63,630 bases of DNA from NCBI GenBank assembly GCA_000585075.1, contig JEMY01000010.1, positions 1 through 63,630 on the forward strand, in the 5' to 3' direction. Every line of letters begins with the position of its first letter. Position 1 is the stretch's first letter. The translations under genes and the position numbers were made by a program. Positions 8,362-18,233 of the stretch are shown here, in pieces. Under the pieces are notes generated by a model, which worked only from the letters and a program-made list of their open reading frames with translations, had not been told where the DNA came from and made no database searches. Origin of the DNA: Candidatus Accumulibacter regalis (GTDB lineage: Bacteria; Pseudomonadota; Gammaproteobacteria; Burkholderiales; Rhodocyclaceae).

Positions 8362-8572
8362 GGAACGGGCAAGACTCCGAACGCGAGCCACAGAGATGCA
8401 ACTCTGGAACCGTGCGCTCGGCACGCAGCCCGGACCATTGACGGTAGACGGAAAGCGCCGGAGTGCCATGAGGGGCTACAAACACGGCATGCAAAGTCAG
8501 GGCGGTATCGCGATGCGGCGATGGTTAGCCGCTTTGACTCGCCTTCTTGCCGAATTGAAACCGCAATCATAG
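8339..8572 (+). CDS. Small basic protein of island type, 77 aa
   Basis: Overlaps the end of the preceding gene in another frame. The sequence starts MPKRLSVEERARLRTRATEMQ, is strongly basic at first and then reads GPLTVDGKRRSAMRGYKHGMQS. The GP-x-T-x-x-GK-x-R-S-x-x-x-x-x-KHG pattern occurs in small proteins of integrative elements with no known role, by my recollection. No catalytic motif. It could be a DNA- or RNA-binding accessory protein; this is speculation. Confidence 0.55.
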   Translation: MPKRLSVEERARLRTRATEMQLWNRALGTQPGPLTVDGKRRSAMRGYKHGMQSQGGIAMRRWLAALTRLLAELKPQS

Positions 8573-8740
8573 GGCGGGCGCCCTCAACGGGCTTGTTGAT
8601 GCTGCTGTAATGACCGTGACGCCTGGTGCCGGCCGTTGGACTCCTATCCTTCGATAGCTGAACTCGGATTCGCCCGGGGAAACACCGCGGCCTCGTTCAG
8701 TGCCACCTGACCAAGCCCGCGATCCGGACACCAACAAGAG

Positions 8741-9298
8741 CTACCTGACGGCGCGACTCAGCATGCTGCGGATTTCGTTGTTGTTGGGAAGCACGAAATC
8801 ATATGCGGCAACCACGTAGTTGCTACCGGGCTGGACGATTTTCATGTTTACGTAAACCGAGGAACCGCCCACGCCATAGCTGCCAAGAATCACGGCTTGC
8901 GCCTTGTTTACACGGGCCACTTCGGCGATTTCACGGGTAAGAACAAGCTCGCCCTCACCCTGCCGCATGTAGACGTTGCTGCCGAACTTCATTTCGACCA
9001 TGCTGAATCCGCGCTGCGAGAAGCGAGCCGATATGTGCTCTGAAATCAGCCGGCCAAGAGTCGACGATTTATTCAGTGCATCGATGTTTACGACCGTCGC
9101 AATAATAAGCGGGCCACCACCTGCACCGCTGCCGAATTGAGATATCAAGGCGTCGGCGGCACCATAGTTGGTGGCCACGAACTCGCTCTTGGCGACCGTT
9201 TCATAGGTCGGTTCAGGAGCACGAGTGCCTTCCGTGGCACAACCGGTTAATAGGCTGGCAGTCGCCACGCCAGCCAGCAGAAATAGCTTGATCATCAT
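8741..9298 (-). CDS. FlgO-like outer-membrane lipoprotein
   Basis: A 185-residue lipoprotein: signal sequence MMIKLFLLAGVATASLLTGC with lipobox LLTGC, then a domain resembling FlgO. ATVVNIDALNKSSTLGRLISEHISARFSQRGFSMVEMK is followed by TREIAEVARVNKAQAVILGSYGVGGSSVYVNMKIV. FlgO-like domains occur in envelope proteins that act around flagella or other surface structures. No flagellar gene is near, so a generic envelope role is more likely. Its ATG overlaps the stop of the upstream lipoprotein gene by 4 bp (ATGA), so the two are translationally coupled. It lies within the island limits and may be cargo. Confidence 0.72.
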   Translation of the reverse strand: MMIKLFLLAGVATASLLTGCATEGTRAPEPTYETVAKSEFVATNYGAADALISQFGSGAGGGPLIIATVVNIDALNKSSTLGRLISEHISARFSQRGFSMVEMKFGSNVYMRQGEGELVLTREIAEVARVNKAQAVILGSYGVGGSSVYVNMKIVQPGSNYVVAAYDFVLPNNNEIRSMLSRAVR

Positions 9299-10038
9299 TG
9301 CCCTCCCGTAACCGAGATGCTGTAGAGGGACGGCGGTTGCGGCGGCACATACAAATTGACGTCGCTGTCAGCAACATAATAGACGTTGGTGGCACGGCCG
9401 AGATATTGCGTCGCGTCACTGGCTGAGACCGTGACGATTACTTCGAGCTGTGGCGTCGAGCCGCTAGCCATCTCCGACGTCAACCAGCGGTGGGCATCGA
9501 AGGCGCCCACGGCAAGAACGCCGGCCGCACCGGGCGAGGCGCTCTCCCAAACACCTGACAATCCCCAAAGTCCGGCATAAATCACCGTCGCGCTATTGAA
9601 CGTACCATCCGGCCGGCGGGGTGAGAAATTCACGACCTGGATGTCGAAGTCCACCTCGGTCGCGCCGGCCGGCTTTTTCGCTACGCTCAGACCGGCATTC
9701 ACCAGCGACGTGATGAAGGCGGTGCGAAAAGCCTGCGCAAACGCCGACGGGTCGTTGGTCTGTCTTACGTAGACACGCTCACACTCACGCTGCGGCGCGA
9801 GACAACCCTTGCCCAACTTGAGCGAGTTGATCAGCGTGCCCGCGGCGTTGTCCGCGATGGCATTCCAGTGGAAACCCGCCTGCAACTTGTGCTGCTTACT
9901 GGTGGGGAAATTGGTCGCGATCGGTGCTTCGCTGTATTGAGTTGCACAGGCAGTCAACACCACGACTGCAGAGAGCGCTAGCGCTTTGGACGATGGACGT
10001 CGAATGCTGCCCGCCCCCGGATTCTTCGACTTGACCAT
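9295..10038 (-). CDS. Lipoprotein of unknown function, coupled to FlgO-like gene
   Basis: The protein starting at 10038 (247 aa) has a basic N-terminus (MVKSKNPGAGSIRRPSSK) and a signal core ALALSAVVVLTAC with lipobox LTAC. The mature part holds VDFDIQVVNFSPRRPDG and a Gly/Ala-rich stretch WGLSGVWESASPGAAGVLAVGAF that could be a second membrane-inserted segment. Start chosen at 10038 because GGGGAGG lies just upstream; longer in-frame starts add no signal. No family recognised. Pairing with a FlgO-like lipoprotein suggests a common envelope complex. Confidence 0.7.
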   Translation of the reverse strand: MVKSKNPGAGSIRRPSSKALALSAVVVLTACATQYSEAPIATNFPTSKQHKLQAGFHWNAIADNAAGTLINSLKLGKGCLAPQRECERVYVRQTNDPSAFAQAFRTAFITSLVNAGLSVAKKPAGATEVDFDIQVVNFSPRRPDGTFNSATVIYAGLWGLSGVWESASPGAAGVLAVGAFDAHRWLTSEMASGSTPQLEVIVTVSASDATQYLGRATNVYYVADSDVNLYVPPQPPSLYSISVTGGQ

Positions 10039-10616
10039 GTTCCATTCACCTCCCCAAGTTGATGACATTTGCGCGAGCCCCGATATTACGTCATTCCAAA
10101 TGCACAATGGCGATTTTTACCTGCGCCGGCGAGCAGCTACGCTGATGGTTCTAGCCACCAAGCGATCGAGTAGCGTTTTTTGCGGTATTCCCCCGACCCA
10201 CTGGGAATTTGAAAAGTGCCGGATTGCGTGCAAATTTCTAAGGCACTTGGTGCGCCCCCTTTAGCTGAGCGATGCCAGAAAAGCACCCCCGTCTGGCGGG
10301 TGTAGAGTGCTGCCAAACGTCAAGGACGGCCGTCGTATCGGCACTATGCGGACGATGGCTTCAGGAGCGCGCGGAGGGTAGGAATTCGGGTGCGATGAAG
10401 GGCGCTATAGGCGTTACGCCGAATGGCCGCCAGAGTGGCCACATGAGGGCTTGACGGTCAAGGTATGATCATGCGGCTAGCGGTCGCAACGTACTGCTGG
10501 TTGCCTTGCAAACGAAGTGGGCTTAGCGGCACTTGACCGCACCAAACCACACCAGGAATACTTATAGGCATACATTTCTCGTTACAGGCCTACAACGCCC
10601 GCAGTTGCTAGGCGTT
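10039..10616. other. Intergenic region between lipoprotein operon and tRNA-Ser
   Basis: 578 bp with no gene I can support. A 60-codon frame at 10272-10454 has no ribosome site or recognisable sequence. The region must contain the promoter of the lipoprotein pair and the tRNA-proximal end of the island. A CACCC/GGGTG hairpin lies around 10285-10305. Confidence 0.5.
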
Positions 10617-10706
<90 letters not shown>

Positions 10707-10808
10707 GACGGGGCGCAATGTTAGCACAAGAAGCGCCGCATGATGCGCCGGCGGCGATATTCTTCGCGCTGCCCGAAACGCGCTGTCAGCGCTCGCCAGG
10801 CGGCCTGC

Positions 10809-12101
<1,293 letters not shown>

Positions 12102-12200
12102 TCAGCTTGGCGATCGCGCTGCGCGCTTCCGCCCTCTTCCGCTGCTCGCGCAGGTCGCCGGAACGGCTGCGCGCGAGCGAAATGATGTTGTGGTCGGCCG

Positions 12201-13532
12201 CTAGGCCAGATCGGTGTCGTCTCTCTTTTCCTTCGCCCGGCGATCGAGCGCGCGCAACTGCGCAAGCTTTTCACCGATCCGGATTTCAAGCCCACGCTCG
12301 ACCGGTCGGTACCACTCGACGACCGGCATGCCTTCCGGGAAATAGTTCTCGCCGGCGGCGTAGGCGTCGGCCTGGTCGTGCGCGTAGCGGTAGTCCTTGC
12401 CGTAGCCGAGCGTCTTCATCAGCCGCGTCGGCGCGTTGCGCAGGTGAACCGGTACCGGCCGCGAAGCGTCTGCGGCGATGAAACTCCGCGCCGCATTATA
12501 CGCGAGGTAGGCGGCGTTTGACTTGGCGGCCATGGCCAGGTAGAGCACCGCTTCGGCAAGCGCCAGCTCGCCTTCCGGCGAGCCTAAGCGTTCGAAAGTC
12601 TCGGCGGCGTCGAGGGCGATGCGCGCCGCGCGCGGGTCGGCCAGGCCGATGTCTTCCCAGGCCATGCGCACGACGCGGCGCGCCAGGTAGCGCGGGTCGG
12701 CGCCACCGTCGAGCATGCGGCAGAACCAGTACAGCGCGGCGTCGGGAGACGAACCGCGCACCGCCTTGTGCAATGCCGAAATCTGCTCGTAGAAAGCGTC
12801 GCCACCCTTGTCGAAACGCCGCAGATTCTGGGCCATGGTGGTGTCGACGAAAGCGCCGTCGATCGTCGTCACGGCGGCCGTCGAGGCGGCGGTGGCGAGC
12901 TGTTCGAGGTGGTTGAGCAGGCGTCGCGCGTCGCCATCGGCGAGGCCGATCAGACGCGCGCGCGCGTCTTCGTCGAAACGGTGCTCGGGCAGAACCCGTG
13001 CCCGGGCGCGTTCGAGGAGCTGCCCGATCTCCTCGCTGGAGAGCGGCTGCAGCACGTAGACCGCGGCGCGTGAGAGGAGCGCCGAGTTGACCTCGAAGGA
13101 CGGGTTCTCGGTCGTGGCACCGACAAAAGTCAGCAGCCCGCCTTCGACATAGGGCAGGAAAGCGTCCTGCTGTGCCTTGTTGAAGCGATGCACTTCATCG
13201 ACGAAGAGAATCGTGCGCCGGCCGTTGTGCGCGCGCGTCAGCTCGGCGCGGGCGACGGCCTCGCGAATCTCCTTGACCCCCGAGAAGACCGCCGAGAGTG
13301 CGATGAAGTCGGCGTCGAAGGCGTCGGCCATCAGTCGCGCCAGCGTCGTCTTGCCGACCCCGGGCGGGCCCCAGAGGATCATGCTGTGCAATTGCCCGGA
13401 ACGAAAGGCCATCTCCAGCGGCTTGCCGGCGGCCAGCAGATGCGCCTGTCCGATGACCTCGGACAGGCTGCGTGGACGCAGACGCTCGGCCAGCGGTGCG
13501 TCGGAACGCTTCTCGGCAAACAGGTCGTTCAT
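12201..13532 (-). CDS. rarA: Replication-associated recombination protein A (RarA/MgsA)
   Basis: A 443-residue AAA+ ATPase related to clamp loaders, acting at stalled replication forks. Walker A is GPPGVGKT; Walker B is [21 protein letters not shown]; sensor 1 is [17 protein letters not shown]. The C-terminal part ([42 protein letters not shown]) is the RarA tetramerisation domain. Start at 13532 fits AAGAGA upstream and the family start MNDLF; an extension to 13601 has no similarity. Upstream of serS on the same strand, 108 bp apart. Confidence 0.96.
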   Translation of the reverse strand: MNDLFAEKRSDAPLAERLRPRSLSEVIGQAHLLAAGKPLEMAFRSGQLHSMILWGPPGVGKTTLARLMADAFDADFIALSAVFSGVKEIREAVARAELTRAHNGRRTILFVDEVHRFNKAQQDAFLPYVEGGLLTFVGATTENPSFEVNSALLSRAAVYVLQPLSSEEIGQLLERARARVLPEHRFDEDARARLIGLADGDARRLLNHLEQLATAASTAAVTTIDGAFVDTTMAQNLRRFDKGGDAFYEQISALHKAVRGSSPDAALYWFCRMLDGGADPRYLARRVVRMAWEDIGLADPRAARIALDAAETFERLGSPEGELALAEAVLYLAMAAKSNAAYLAYNAARSFIAADASRPVPVHLRNAPTRLMKTLGYGKDYRYAHDQADAYAAGENYFPEGMPVVEWYRPVERGLEIRIGEKLAQLRALDRRAKEKRDDTDLA

Positions 13533-13755
13533 TTCTCTTTTCACGTCGTTCACGGGCGTGCGTCGGCCTGCGGGCAACGCCCATGCCGACGACCGACGCA
13601 TGCTAGCAGCTTTTCCGGATCGCGCTCGCGGCGCCCACGCGGCAGCTCGAAATCACTGATTTATTGAGGCCGTGAAATTGCGCACGGAAGCCATGGCGGG
13701 GCAGCGCTATCTTTCGTCCATCACTTCCAGAGCACGCACAGCAGGGACTCATCGG

Positions 13756-13956
13756 ATGAGCGAACAGAAAACACGCAGCAAAGCAGACCGCCGCAAGCAC
13801 GATATCGGTCCGCCCGGGAAAACGCCGGAACGCCGGCACAAGGCCGAGCGACGCTTGCCGGAACTCACGGACATGCCCTTCGAAGAGTTCGAGGCGGAAC
13901 TGGCGGTGCTGGGCAAACAGGCTTCCTTGTTCTTACGTATTTCTTCCAGTGGGTGA
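13756..13956 (+). CDS. Small charged protein, 66 aa
   Basis: Not recognised. Starts MSEQKTRSKADRRKHD, basic, then PERRHKAERRLPELTDMPFEEFEAELAVLGKQ, ending in a short hydrophobic tail. There is no convincing ribosome site. Divergent from rarA and directly upstream of a structured region ending in a terminator, so it may be a real small gene whose 3' UTR carries an RNA, or a false frame next to a stand-alone small RNA. Confidence 0.45.
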   Translation: MSEQKTRSKADRRKHDIGPPGKTPERRHKAERRLPELTDMPFEEFEAELAVLGKQASLFLRISSSG

Positions 13957-13958
13957 AG

Positions 13959-14104
13959 TGACACCACGTCGCTGGTGTCATGCTCGGAATCGCGCGACAC
14001 CTTGCTGCTGCGCTGTAGCAAGGGCATCGTGAGGGCCGCAACTGGCCCTCGCGCAAGATGAAAGCCGAGCATTTGACCGGGTGCAATGCCCGGTCTTTTT
14101 TTTG
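13959..14104 (+). ncRNA. Candidate structured small RNA or 3'-UTR RNA
   Basis: The 146 nt fold into consecutive perfect stems. P0 is TGACACCA/TGGTGTCA (13959-13966, 13973-13980). The closing stem P1 is ATGCTCGG/CCGAGCAT (13980-13987, 14065-14072) and encloses P2 CCTTGCT/AGCAAGG (14000-14006, 14017-14023) and P3 GAGGGCC/GGCCCTC (14031-14037, 14044-14050). P3 is extended by CATC/GATG. Then comes a terminator stem with eight or more T. A three-way junction plus intrinsic terminator is typical of a stable RNA. I do not recognise a known riboswitch or sRNA family. It may come from the transcript of the preceding small gene. Confidence 0.5.
14075..14104 (+). terminator. Intrinsic terminator
   Basis: GACCGGG (14075-14081), loop TGCAATG, CCCGGTC (14089-14095), followed by a run of T to about 14103. 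Ends plus-strand transcription from the candidate RNA/small gene just before the convergent WS/DGAT gene. Confidence 0.85.
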
Positions 14105-14130
14105 CCCGGATTTCGGGCAACGACATGTCG

Positions 14131-15528
14131 TCAGGAAACGGGCCGGTGGGCGTCGAAAACCGCTTCTTCGAGTTCGCTGAATGCTTCGCCCACGTAGAGA
14201 CCCAGGCGCTCGAGGTTGGGCAGTTCGTCGCTGGCAATCAGGCCGAAGACGAGCTGGCCGGCGTAGCTGAAGAGGGTGATGTTGAGGAGATTTCCGGCCG
14301 GTAGCGTGCTGATCGGGTGCAATTCCTCCATGCGGGCGCCCTTGAGGTAGAGAAACTCGGGCGGCCCGGGAATATTGGAGACCAGCGTGTTGCCGATCGG
14401 CGGCAGCCGTTCGCTGAGCCTCAGCATCTCGGCGAGCTGTGCAACGACGCCGGTGATCAGCGTGTAGGACTCGATCGCGTCGGGTGCGACGCTGTCGATC
14501 ATCGAGCGCACATTGCGCAGGGAAAAACCGATGTTGCGCAGGCGCACATAGGGGTCGTCGGTGGGCGCCGACAATTCGACCGGGATGATGCCGATCTTGT
14601 TGCCGGTGCCGTGTTCGCCGACCTTGCGCAGATTGACCGGCATCTGGATGGTGATCGGTCTGGCCAGCGCGACGCCTTCGTCGTGCAGATAGCGGTGCAA
14701 GGCGCCATCGAGACAGGTCAGTGCGACATGGTTCAGCGTCGACCGCGTCCGGGCACAGACCTCCTTGACGCGCACCATGGCGACGCTGGCCGTCGCAAAC
14801 TGCCGACCTGCGGTCACCTGCCCGGTCAGCGGCGTGTTACCGTCGGCGACAAAAGGCAGAGAAATGGCGTTCTTGGTCAGCTTGGCGCCTTCCAGCGCGA
14901 GCATCGCGGCCAGGCGAGCGATTCCCAGCAGGCGCTGGCCGGCACCCGCGAGGTCGCCGAGCAGGGACTGCGTCACCTTCGCCTTGAGCCGATTCCGCTT
15001 GCTGTCGGCGGCCCCGTGGCGAACCGACCACAGCGGCCGCAGTTCAAGATCGCTCGCCGTCAAGGCCAGCGAATCGGCGGCCCAGCGCACCATCGTGACG
15101 CCATCGGCGCTGGCATGATGCATCTTGACGTAAATGGCAAAACGCCGTTCGCTCAGGCCGTCGATAAGGTGCACTTCCCATAGCGGTCGCGAACGGTCGA
15201 GCATCGGTTGATGCAGCTCGGAAACCAGCCGATAGAGTTCCGGCCGGCCATTGTGGCCGCGCCGCAGCCGGTGTTGGAAGAGGTGTTGATCGAGGTCGAC
15301 GGCGTCGCTCTCCCGCCAGGTCGGCATGCCGGTAAGCGAGAAGTGGACGATGCGGTTGAACGGCGCCTGGACGTCGCTGCAGCTGAGCAGCTCCCGGTAC
15401 AGATCCGAGACAAAGCTGGCCGGCGACCTGGCGGGCCGCTTGTAGATCATCAAGCCGCCGACATGTTTCGGGCTGGCCGCCGATTCGGCGACGAAGAAGG
15501 CGAGATCGAGCAATGACAGTTTGTTCAT
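14131..15528 (-). CDS. Wax ester synthase/diacylglycerol acyltransferase (WS/DGAT)
   Basis: A 465-residue acyltransferase that joins acyl-CoA to fatty alcohols or diacylglycerol, making storage wax esters or triacylglycerol at the inner face of the membrane. The catalytic motif HHASADG matches HHxxxDG, placed near residue 135. Family motifs GGLMIYKRP at the N-terminus, LNHVALTCLDGALHRYL, PVNLR and NTLVSNIPGPPEFLYLKGARM follow. ATG at 15528 gives the usual length and the family start; an in-frame extension to 15717 is outside the family. Neighbouring phasin gene suggests a storage-compound locus. Confidence 0.93.
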   Translation of the reverse strand: MNKLSLLDLAFFVAESAASPKHVGGLMIYKRPARSPASFVSDLYRELLSCSDVQAPFNRIVHFSLTGMPTWRESDAVDLDQHLFQHRLRRGHNGRPELYRLVSELHQPMLDRSRPLWEVHLIDGLSERRFAIYVKMHHASADGVTMVRWAADSLALTASDLELRPLWSVRHGAADSKRNRLKAKVTQSLLGDLAGAGQRLLGIARLAAMLALEGAKLTKNAISLPFVADGNTPLTGQVTAGRQFATASVAMVRVKEVCARTRSTLNHVALTCLDGALHRYLHDEGVALARPITIQMPVNLRKVGEHGTGNKIGIIPVELSAPTDDPYVRLRNIGFSLRNVRSMIDSVAPDAIESYTLITGVVAQLAEMLRLSERLPPIGNTLVSNIPGPPEFLYLKGARMEELHPISTLPAGNLLNITLFSYAGQLVFGLIASDELPNLERLGLYVGEAFSELEEAVFDAHRPVS

Positions 15529-15678
15529 CGAGGCACTCTTCTTCCTTCGTGTGCTCTGCGCCGAGACACCAATGGGCGGCGGCCCCGATGGCCACCTTCG
15601 GCGCCTGCAAGCGGCAAGCATACAACATCGAACAGCCGCCACTTTAGAGGAAAACACCCAGGGATTTAGTGTGTGCCC

Positions 15679-15697
15679 TCTAGCGATCGTCGCTAGA
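15679..15697. promoter_or_regulatory. 19-bp palindrome upstream of phasin gene
   Basis: TCTAGCGA (15679-15686), TCG, TCGCTAGA (15690-15697): perfect 8-bp arms, 70 bp before the phasin start in the divergent region between phasin and WS/DGAT. Likely operator of a dimeric regulator controlling one or both storage genes. It does not resemble the PhaR site I recall (TGC-rich). Confidence 0.5.
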
Positions 15698-15765
15698 CTC
15701 GCTTTTGTCAGCTGCACTGGCAGTTGCAGGAAATTTCACGTCCAGTCGGACAAAGGAGAAACGAA

Positions 15766-16263
15766 ATGAGCAAGAGACAGACGACATTGGTCGATCGCCC
15801 TGGCAACGAGCAATTTCTTGCCGGCGCTCAGGAATCGGTGCGCAAGTTGTGGCTGTGTGGCCTTGGCGCCTACTCGCTGGCCACCAGGACCAGCGCCCGG
15901 GCGTTTGCAACGCTGGTCGAGGAAGGCAAGGCCCTGCGCCCGAAAGCTCGTCGGCAGATCAAGCAAACCTCGGCTGAACTGGTGAGCACGGCCAACGAGA
16001 GCTTTGATCGTGGCGAACGGCTGTTCAGGGATCGCTTGCTGCAGCCACTGAATTTCATGGTTCTGGCCAGCAAGCGCGATGTCCAGCATCTCGCCGCCCG
16101 CCTTGGCCAGCTGACCACCGAGGTGCGCAAGCTGACCCGCAGCGATGACGCGCCAGCGGTGAACAAGAGCGTCGCAAAAACAAGCGCCAAGCCAGCCGTC
16201 AGGCCGGCGGCCGGGTCAGCGCCGGTCAGCGAAGACGCAGCGACCATGCTCGGCGCTTCCTGA
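15766..16263 (+). CDS. Phasin-family polyhydroxyalkanoate granule protein
   Basis: A 165-residue protein of the PhaI/PhaF phasin type, coating polyhydroxyalkanoate granules. SVRKLWLCGLGAYSLATRTSARAFATLVEEGKAL is the characteristic amphipathic start, followed by a helical region (RDVQHLAARLGQLTTEVRKLT) and a Lys/Ala/Pro-rich tail (KTSAKPAVRPAAG) like the DNA-binding tails of PhaF. Start at 15766 has AAAGGAGAA in front. Together with the WS/DGAT gene upstream this points to carbon storage. Confidence 0.9.
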   Translation: MSKRQTTLVDRPGNEQFLAGAQESVRKLWLCGLGAYSLATRTSARAFATLVEEGKALRPKARRQIKQTSAELVSTANESFDRGERLFRDRLLQPLNFMVLASKRDVQHLAARLGQLTTEVRKLTRSDDAPAVNKSVAKTSAKPAVRPAAGSAPVSEDAATMLGAS

Positions 16264-16347
16264 GCACCAACGTCCGGCGGCTGCCCGCTGGGCCGGCAAG
16301 TCCTCGCATCGTCGCTGCGCAGCATTCAGGCAGCGCCGAAAGCGAAA

Positions 16348-16376
16348 CGACGCCAGCTGCTACGCGGCTGGCGTCG
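16348..16376. terminator. Hairpin in convergent gap after phasin
   Basis: CGACGCCAGC (16348-16357) and GCTGGCGTCG (16367-16376), perfect 10-bp arms with a 9-nt loop, placed between the phasin and LysR stops. No T-run, so a Rho-independent terminator is possible but not proven; it can end transcription in both directions. Confidence 0.55.
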
Positions 16377-16378
16377 CG

Positions 16379-17341
16379 CTACCCCTCGCGCACCTTCGCG
16401 GCCTCGGCGAGCAACCATTTGCGGAAGGCGCTGACCACCGTACGCTCGGCGACGGCTTCAGGAACGACCAGGTAATAGGCCTGCGCCGGGCGGATGACGA
16501 TGTCGAAAGGCATGGCCAGGCGACCGGCAGCCACTTCGCCCTCAATCAGCTGTTTCGACGCCAGAGCAACGCCAACGCCGTCGATGGCCGCCGAGAGGAG
16601 CAGCCCAGGGTCGCTGATCTGGGTGCCGCCATCGGCATCGATGCCGGTAACGCCGGCCACCTGCAGCCACTGGTCCCAGGTCGCGAGGTCGTGCTGGTCA
16701 GTGCCCGAGTCGGCCTGGTTGTGGAGAAGATTGTGACGGCGCAGATCGGCCGGCACGTTCAGGGGCCGCATTCCTTTCAGCAGGAGCGGGCTGCAGACGG
16801 CCGTATACGCAGGCGCAAAGAGCCGGTCGACGCGGCAGCCGTCGTAGTGCCCACTACCGTAGCGGATAAAGGTCTCGGTCTTGTCGTCGCGGACATCGAC
16901 GCGCGCGAGGCCCGAGACATGTGCTGCGTCGACGCTATCGATGGTGTCGAGCGAAGTGGCCATGCGCAGTCGGATCTCGGGATGCGTGGCAGTGAAATCG
17001 GGCAGACGCCGAATCAGCCAGCGCGCGGCGAAAGCCGGCGGCGAGGTCACCACCAGACGCCCACCGAAGACGACCTGGCGCGTGCTCTCGATGGCGGCAG
17101 CGAAACACTCCAGCCCCTCGCGCACCTTGGGGAGCATGACCCGACCTTCGCGCGTCAGTTCCAGGGCACGCGTCAGCCGCTTGAAGAGCGGAAAGTCCAG
17201 GTATTCCTCGAGGCCACGGATCTGGTGGCTGATCGCCGTTGGCGTCACCGAAAGCTCGGCAGCGGCGTCCTTGAAGCTGAGGTGGCGGGCAGCCGCTTCG
17301 AAAGCGCGCAGCGAACTTAGGGGCGGCAGACGGTAAGTCAT
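16379..17341 (-). CDS. LysR-type regulator, GcvA subgroup
   Basis: A 320-residue LTTR. The N-terminal winged helix reads LPPLSSLRAFEAAARHLSFKDAAAELSVTPTAISHQIRGLEEYL, typical of GcvA-like regulators (AISHQI). The substrate domain includes LVVTSPPAFAARWLIRRLPDF and GIDADGGTQISDPGLLLSAAIDGVGVALASK, the GcvA signature. Divergent from two small genes at 17465 and 17782, so it probably controls them and itself. Target metabolite unknown; glycine cleavage genes are not nearby. Confidence 0.9.
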   Translation of the reverse strand: MTYRLPPLSSLRAFEAAARHLSFKDAAAELSVTPTAISHQIRGLEEYLDFPLFKRLTRALELTREGRVMLPKVREGLECFAAAIESTRQVVFGGRLVVTSPPAFAARWLIRRLPDFTATHPEIRLRMATSLDTIDSVDAAHVSGLARVDVRDDKTETFIRYGSGHYDGCRVDRLFAPAYTAVCSPLLLKGMRPLNVPADLRRHNLLHNQADSGTDQHDLATWDQWLQVAGVTGIDADGGTQISDPGLLLSAAIDGVGVALASKQLIEGEVAAGRLAMPFDIVIRPAQAYYLVVPEAVAERTVVSAFRKWLLAEAAKVREG

Positions 17342-17345
17342 ATGA

Positions 17346-17360
17346 ATGAGATATTCTCAT
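17346..17360. promoter_or_regulatory. Probable LysR operator (autoregulation)
   Basis: ATGAGA-TAT-TCTCAT, 6-bp inverted arms around 3 bp, containing the T-N11-A core of LysR sites. It begins 5 bp before the regulator's start codon, so binding would block its own translation start region and could activate the divergent small genes. Confidence 0.5.
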
Positions 17361-17464
17361 GCATCGGCTGACATTTGATCGTTTGCCGGCACGGCGGCCA
17401 ACAAATACAGTGACGGCGAACTCTCGGAGAACCGGGAACAACGCAAGGACAGAAGGAAACCCAA

Positions 17465-17689
17465 ATGAAAACCGACCTCAACCATGACCGGATCGCAATG
17501 ATCATCGAGCGCGCCCGCAGGGAACGTAGCATCGCCGCTGGCAGAGCGATTGCCACCGCCATGCACAAGGTGCTCGACTGGATGGAAAAAGGCAGCCCGA
17601 ACACCCGGCAAGCAGAGAAGCAGCACGGATACCACCTGAGCAGCGAAGGCAGCCGCCCGAACACTTTCGACACCTCGGCCTTCGTTTGA
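17465..17689 (+). CDS. Small basic protein, first of two paralogues (74 aa)
   Basis: Starts MKTDLNHDRIAMIIERARRER, then AMHKVLDWMEKG. The first 45 residues align with the protein at 17782 (same MKT start, I-x-x-ARRER/AHRER and KVLDxxxxG), so the two are tandem duplicates that diverged. The pattern resembles very short proteobacterial proteins of the type MKT...A..R..., without known function. Divergent from the GcvA-like regulator 123 bp away, hence likely under its control. Confidence 0.6.
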   Translation: MKTDLNHDRIAMIIERARRERSIAAGRAIATAMHKVLDWMEKGSPNTRQAEKQHGYHLSSEGSRPNTFDTSAFV

Positions 17690-17781
17690 CCTTCGGCCAC
17701 CGAGCAAGCAAGAGCACTGCTTACAGTGCTCTTGAAGCAGAACCCTCAGCACTTCGCGACAGTACAGGAACACAAGACAAA

Positions 17782-17961
17782 ATGAAAACCCCCCTCAGCT
17801 ACGAGCAGATGACCATGATCACGGAGCGTGCTCATCGCGAGCGCAACGCCGCGATTCGCGAACTCTTCACCACCTTCCCCGGCAAGGTGCTTGATTTCGC
17901 AGCCAGTGGCTTCGAGCGGTTTTTCCGGACCCTGCTGGTGGATGCCAAGAGCGGCCTCTGA
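17782..17961 (+). CDS. Small basic protein, second paralogue (59 aa)
   Basis: MKTPLSYEQMTMITERAHRERNAAIRELF, then FPGKVLDFAASGFERFFRTLL. Paralogue of the upstream gene: both share the MKT start, the I-x-ERA-x-RER motif and KVLD at the same distance. The C-terminal helix is amphipathic and could touch membranes. The start at 17782 is chosen by this alignment. No function known. Confidence 0.6.
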   Translation: MKTPLSYEQMTMITERAHRERNAAIRELFTTFPGKVLDFAASGFERFFRTLLVDAKSGL

Positions 17962-18233
17962 AGCTGACCCAGCCGGCCACCTCTCCCCCCACGCGCCGCG
18001 CTCTCCCCTCGCCGACGAGGCTCGGGGAGAGTGCGGCGCGGTTGTAGTGCTGCAATCCTGATGCGACTTTCATCAGCGATCCAGACAGCAGCGCGAAGCG
18101 CGAAACCTGCCTGGTGGCAGGATTTCACCGGCTCCATAGCGCTACCCTCCTGGCAATGACGTGCGGGCCGTGACAGGAAGTGGCGCGTGACGTACGATCC
18201 CCCCGGATACAGCCAGCCGCCACGGACCCCAGG

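Noticed and set aside
8741-9298. Flagellar gene flgO itself
   Set aside because: Only the domain is similar; no flgP/flgT or other flagellar genes are near, and the gene lies on a mobile island, so no symbol was given.
10272-10454. 60-codon frame between lipoprotein operon and tRNA
   Set aside because: No ribosome site, no recognisable sequence and only marginal length.
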